This document shows, in pieces, positions 60,716-64,000 of a stretch of 64,000 nucleotides of DNA. A program made the translations under genes and the position numbers. Origin of the DNA: Dillenia suffruticosa (Eukaryota > Streptophyta > Magnoliopsida > Dilleniales > Dilleniaceae); the NCBI GenBank assembly GCA_033439265.1, contig JAVTVX010000027.1, forward strand, positions 5,161,001 through 5,225,000. Direction: 5' to 3'. Under the pieces are notes generated by a model, which saw only the letters and a list, made by a program, of their open reading frames with translations, searched no databases and was not told the DNA's origin. Positions within the stretch are counted from its first letter, which is position 1. Each line of letters starts with the position of its first letter.

Positions 60716-61890
60716 GTTGTTGGCGCTCTGCCTAGCCTTTATTATATATGAGAGAGTAGGAAGATCTGAAATTCAAAAAATTTATAAAATGGTTTTTATA
60801 GAAAAAATTATGAAATAAGTTTGATCCGTGTGTAAAAGAACGAAAACTTGTTTTCAAAATAACGGGCTTAATGCGTATTATCAATTGAAATCGTGAAAAT
60901 TCTATTCTATTATTACAAACATACGATTCGTGGAGAGATTAAAATAAGGAGATAAAGAGTTAGATCGAACCAAATTTACCCTTCTAAGAAACATGCCAAA
61001 TGACATATTATATGTAAAATTTATAGCATATAGAATTATATATTAGAACATAAATTTCTTAAAAAATAAACCAAAAGTTCTTCCTTTAAATGGATCGTGT
61101 AATTTTGTTATTTTAGGTGTTTTTGTCTAGCATGGAGAGATTGACACATTGTTAGACGTGTGTAAAGCAAAATTAATGTTTTAGCATTCATCTAATAAAT
61201 ATTTACGGTTACGGTTTTCTCAAAATTGGATATTGGAATTTGTCTCTCCATTTTCTTCAAATTGTCTCAAACTTAAAAAATTTCGATTTCCTTAAAAAAT
61301 CTTGATTTTAAATTCTACTGATATGAAAAATCGAGAGAATTTATAAATAAAAAGAAAGTCACCCTATTTTTTTTTTGTTATACAAAAATTTGAATGTAGG
61401 ATCACCAATTTAGGATAGAGGGATTTGTACCATTGGAATGTTCCTTTGGGAACAAAGCCATCCCATTATATGACTTTATTCCCATGGTACGCATAAAGAT
61501 GTTTTATAAATTTAAACTTTCTAGGTTCCTTGGAGAACAATATCCGGTTAGTTTATCAATGTATAAAGAAAAAGAAGAGAAGAATAATAATAATTAAAAC
61601 TTTCTAGGTTCCTTGTATCGTATATCAATGTATTAAACATTAATCAAGAGTTGCTATATACAATTTGTATTGCAATATACATAATAGTAATAAACGTTAG
61701 GATCTTCCCGAGCGTAGAGAGGTTGAAACAAGGCTTTTGCCTTCCACGAAGGAAGAAAATCAAAAGGGTGTCACAGCCTTTCTTCCCTCCCAATAAATTA
61801 TGAAAGAACCATCCCCATTTGTTGTGGCTATTCCATATTGAACCCTCATTTAGACCACCTTTCGTGCGGCTTTAGGTATCGAAGTTTCAT
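60716..61890. other. Gene-free stretch downstream of the PP2C
   Basis: AT-rich DNA that should contain the PP2C 3' untranslated region next to 61890. No gene is visible. Confidence 0.5.
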
Positions 61891-63368
61891 TCATGAAAGA
61901 CGCCGTCGTCTGCCACGGCGGTTGTTAAAGGAGCATATATCAAAAGGAGTACTAGTACAGTCCTCAACGTCACCATCTCTTCTTGATCTATTTGGAGAGC
62001 TTCTTGGTTGTGGATGGTCAAGGAAGAGCACAATCGCAGTTATGTCATCATGAAAATGGCGTCTCACTCCTTTCTCAATGTGCTTGACATCCTCATATCT
62101 CATTTCTCTCTTCCTGGAAGCCTCCCCAAGAGCCGCTCTCACCAATCGCTTTGCTGCACCCTGCATAACCAATTTAAGCATGTCATGGAAGGAGCTCCAA
62201 CTTTGTTCCTAGAACCTCTGAGAAATGATCTTTACATGGTTCTATATTCTTCTCAATATGCTTCATAAATTTATAACCAGGATAGTTCACATAAATCAAC
62301 ATTATTATATCCGACATATGTATATGTTTCAAAAGTTAGATGGATTTGGCATCACTTCTCGACCATTTGACTAATATGATCTTCTCTTCCATCACTCATT
62401 CAATGCTACACGAGCGTCTGAGTACTTTCATTCTAGTTTTTCCCACCCTCAATTTCTCTTTGTTATCTTAATCCATTATAGCATAGTTTTCCAATTTTAA
62501 TCTAATCTCTTCTTCCCCGGTGTGAGAGAAGAAGTTACATGCAAATGCAGCTTATAGAAATTTTGTAAATTTCATGGATAAAGTAATGAGTACCAATACA
62601 TAATCAAGCCCCACCGCGTCTAAAATGATGGAGATCCAATATTTGGGAAAGATGTTTCTCGTACCAAATCTCAAATCTCATTATTCTTCCAAGAAAACTT
62701 AGAAAAGAAGAGGGCAAAAAAGGACCATATATATAGACGATATATACATGCATATCATTGTATATACGAGTGAGTCTCATGGTCCACATCCAGTTAATTA
62801 TGAGACTTGTTTAATTCGATCATGAGAGTTAGTTTGCTCAACTATGGGGCTGAGTGCGTGTGGAACTGTCATATAGTCACATGAGAACCATAGGATAGAA
62901 CAGAATCCTATGGTTCTATAACTGGGTTTCTATAATCACAGCTGAAATAATGGGATTCAGTCCATTCCACCCTGGAGCTCAATCCACTTATAAATCTGAA
63001 TCCCATGATCTATTCACTCAATCTTATGGTCAAACTATGCCACTCAATCCTATGGTCTACGTCAGACTGAATCCCATGATTTAGTCTACCCCATCAACAA
63101 TGCATATACAACAGGCATTTTGAAGGTGACTTACAAATCTGGGATTTTTTGAGACGATGTCGACAGCTGCTTCATCGCTTAACTGCTCCCATAGGCCATC
63201 TGAAGCAAATATAACAAACATGTCTCGTGGCCCTAACTTCCTTGAAAGTACTGATGGTTCTGCTGTTAATACTGGTCCTTTTAATGGCACAGGTAACACA
63301 AATTGGAATAGAGGATCCCCACTATACTCGGGCTTCTTCAAGTATGCATCGCCAATCGACCTTGACAC
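61891..63368 (-). CDS. PP2C protein phosphatase, clade-D type, last two exons only (5' part beyond window)
   Basis: The penultimate exon (63135-63368) starts [12 protein letters not shown] after a TAG acceptor and ends KNPRF at a GTAAGT donor. The last exon (61891-62160) runs [20 protein letters not shown] to a basic tail and TGA. The join is in phase 0. Family features are the RSIGD motif, [19 protein letters not shown] (metal-binding Asp) and [12 protein letters not shown] (C-terminal metal-binding Asp). The [20 protein letters not shown] block is characteristic of plant clade D. Those enzymes dephosphorylate the plasma-membrane H+-ATPase and are inhibited by SAUR proteins, so this one may too. 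The upstream exons with the catalytic N-terminal half are not found up to 64000. The conventional start is absent; the GTG at 63368 is a Val codon inside the gene. Confidence 0.92.
62161..63134 (-). other. PP2C last intron (974 bp) with a perfect hairpin
   Basis: GTAAGT donor and TATGCAG acceptor. It contains a 13-bp perfect inverted repeat AGAACCATAGGAT / ATCCTATGGTTCT (62884-62896 and 62905-62917) with an 8-base loop. Around it, 62860-63090 is filled with variants of CAATCCTATGGTC and GAATCCCATGAT, as in the core of a small palindromic element. Confidence 0.8.
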
Positions 63369-64000
63369 CTACGAAGAACAGAGTTATGTTAAAATTCATA
63401 TTTCTAAACAACATGCTTTTGAATTGTGTCAATAATCCTGAGACCTTAGAGGTAAAGAAACAGCAACCAAGAGCAGCTAGTAGATTTCCCGAGCTTTAGT
63501 GAATGGCTAATCTAGTGAGGAAAACAATGATTTCACCTAAAAATATTGAGCATGGGCTCTTGACGCAGGCACTCGGTAAAAAAAATTGTAAAAATTTTAC
63601 GCTATTTTAAGCCAAGAGGTGTGATACCATTCTTTGGTGGCCCTAGCGGTGCTCTTCTACAAGGTCTGGCCACTAGGATACAACCTCAGAACTACATCAA
63701 GCCTCATAGTTTTTCATGTATGAGTTAAAACCTAATCAGAGAAAAGCATGAAAGGGCACCCGATTGGCTATGAACAAATTGGAAGCGCACATGATTTTCT
63801 AAAAGGATGCACTGGTTAAAGCAACCTCAAGAACTCAACTAGACCTGAGCATAGTGGGCTAGGCTTGGGCCCAAATTCTGTCCTTAATATCCCTATGAGC
63901 CCACCCAACCCAAAGGAACAAAATTGCCTCTCGTTTATGTCGAAAGTCAATGAACACATCACACAAAGGAGGCATCCTTTTTTTCTGGTTTGTTGAAATC

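Noticed and set aside
63081..63368. Separate short gene starting at GTG 63368
   Set aside because: It is an internal PP2C exon preceded by a splice acceptor; the first codon is Val of VSRSIGD.
1..64000. CRISPR arrays, operons, rRNA genes or organelle insertions
   Set aside because: No regularly spaced repeats, no rRNA-like sequence and no organellar gene were seen; the window is eukaryotic nuclear DNA.

Overview
The window is nuclear DNA of a flowering plant. It holds spliced genes of plant-specific families with introns of up to several kilobases, AT-rich intergenic DNA, and decayed Ty1/copia, Ty3/gypsy, LINE, hAT and SINE sequences. I cannot name the species; the long introns would suit a woody plant, but that is only a guess. 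Four protein genes were rebuilt exon by exon, and reading frame and splice phase close in all of them.

Layout. (1) 80-26,696, minus strand: a complete SRFR1 (SUPPRESSOR OF RPS4-RLD 1) gene. It has 24 coding exons, 1,052 codons and 26.6 kb of span. Its introns carry an antisense L1-type LINE, tandem repeats, microsatellites and a hAT-like element. (2) 26.7-34.4 kb: intergenic, with ACGT-core motifs upstream of SRFR1, a direct tandem duplication (about 29.2-30.97 and 31.2-33.3 kb) and many SINEs. (3) 34,453-36,181, minus strand: a complete two-exon KAI2, the karrikin/KL receptor, 270 aa with its catalytic triad. SRFR1 and KAI2 are also neighbours in Arabidopsis. (4) 36.2-46.8 kb: gene-free, with an RTE-type LINE remnant and more SINEs. 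(5) 46.9-56.26 kb, plus strand: APC13 (BONSAI), only 63 codons. It is spread over three coding exons plus an inferred 5'-leader exon, and its second coding intron of 6.55 kb is packed with copia, gypsy and hAT insertions. (6) 56.3-61.9 kb: gene-free, with two very short SINEs, a long GA tract and a degenerate tRNA-Gly. (7) 61,891-63,368, minus strand: the last two exons of a clade-D type PP2C phosphatase that continues past the right edge.

The most interesting result is a tRNA-headed SINE family recognised from target-site duplications (TSDs). Full-length copies of about 187-198 bp (28,859-29,045; 31,551-31,744; 39,260-39,446; 42,527-42,717; 45,915-46,112) sit beside head-only copies of 81-95 bp (30,687-30,774; 33,352-33,446; 45,274-45,365; 58,108-58,190; 59,573-59,653). 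The head-only copies keep little more than the pol III promoter region and an A-tail, and each has its own TSD. One lies in only one arm of the 29-33 kb duplication, so it is either younger than the duplication or was lost from the other arm.

The genes do not form a pathway. SRFR1 restrains effector-triggered immunity, KAI2 is a hormone-type receptor working with an SCF ubiquitin ligase, APC13 is a subunit of another ubiquitin ligase (APC/C), and the PP2C acts in phosphorylation control.
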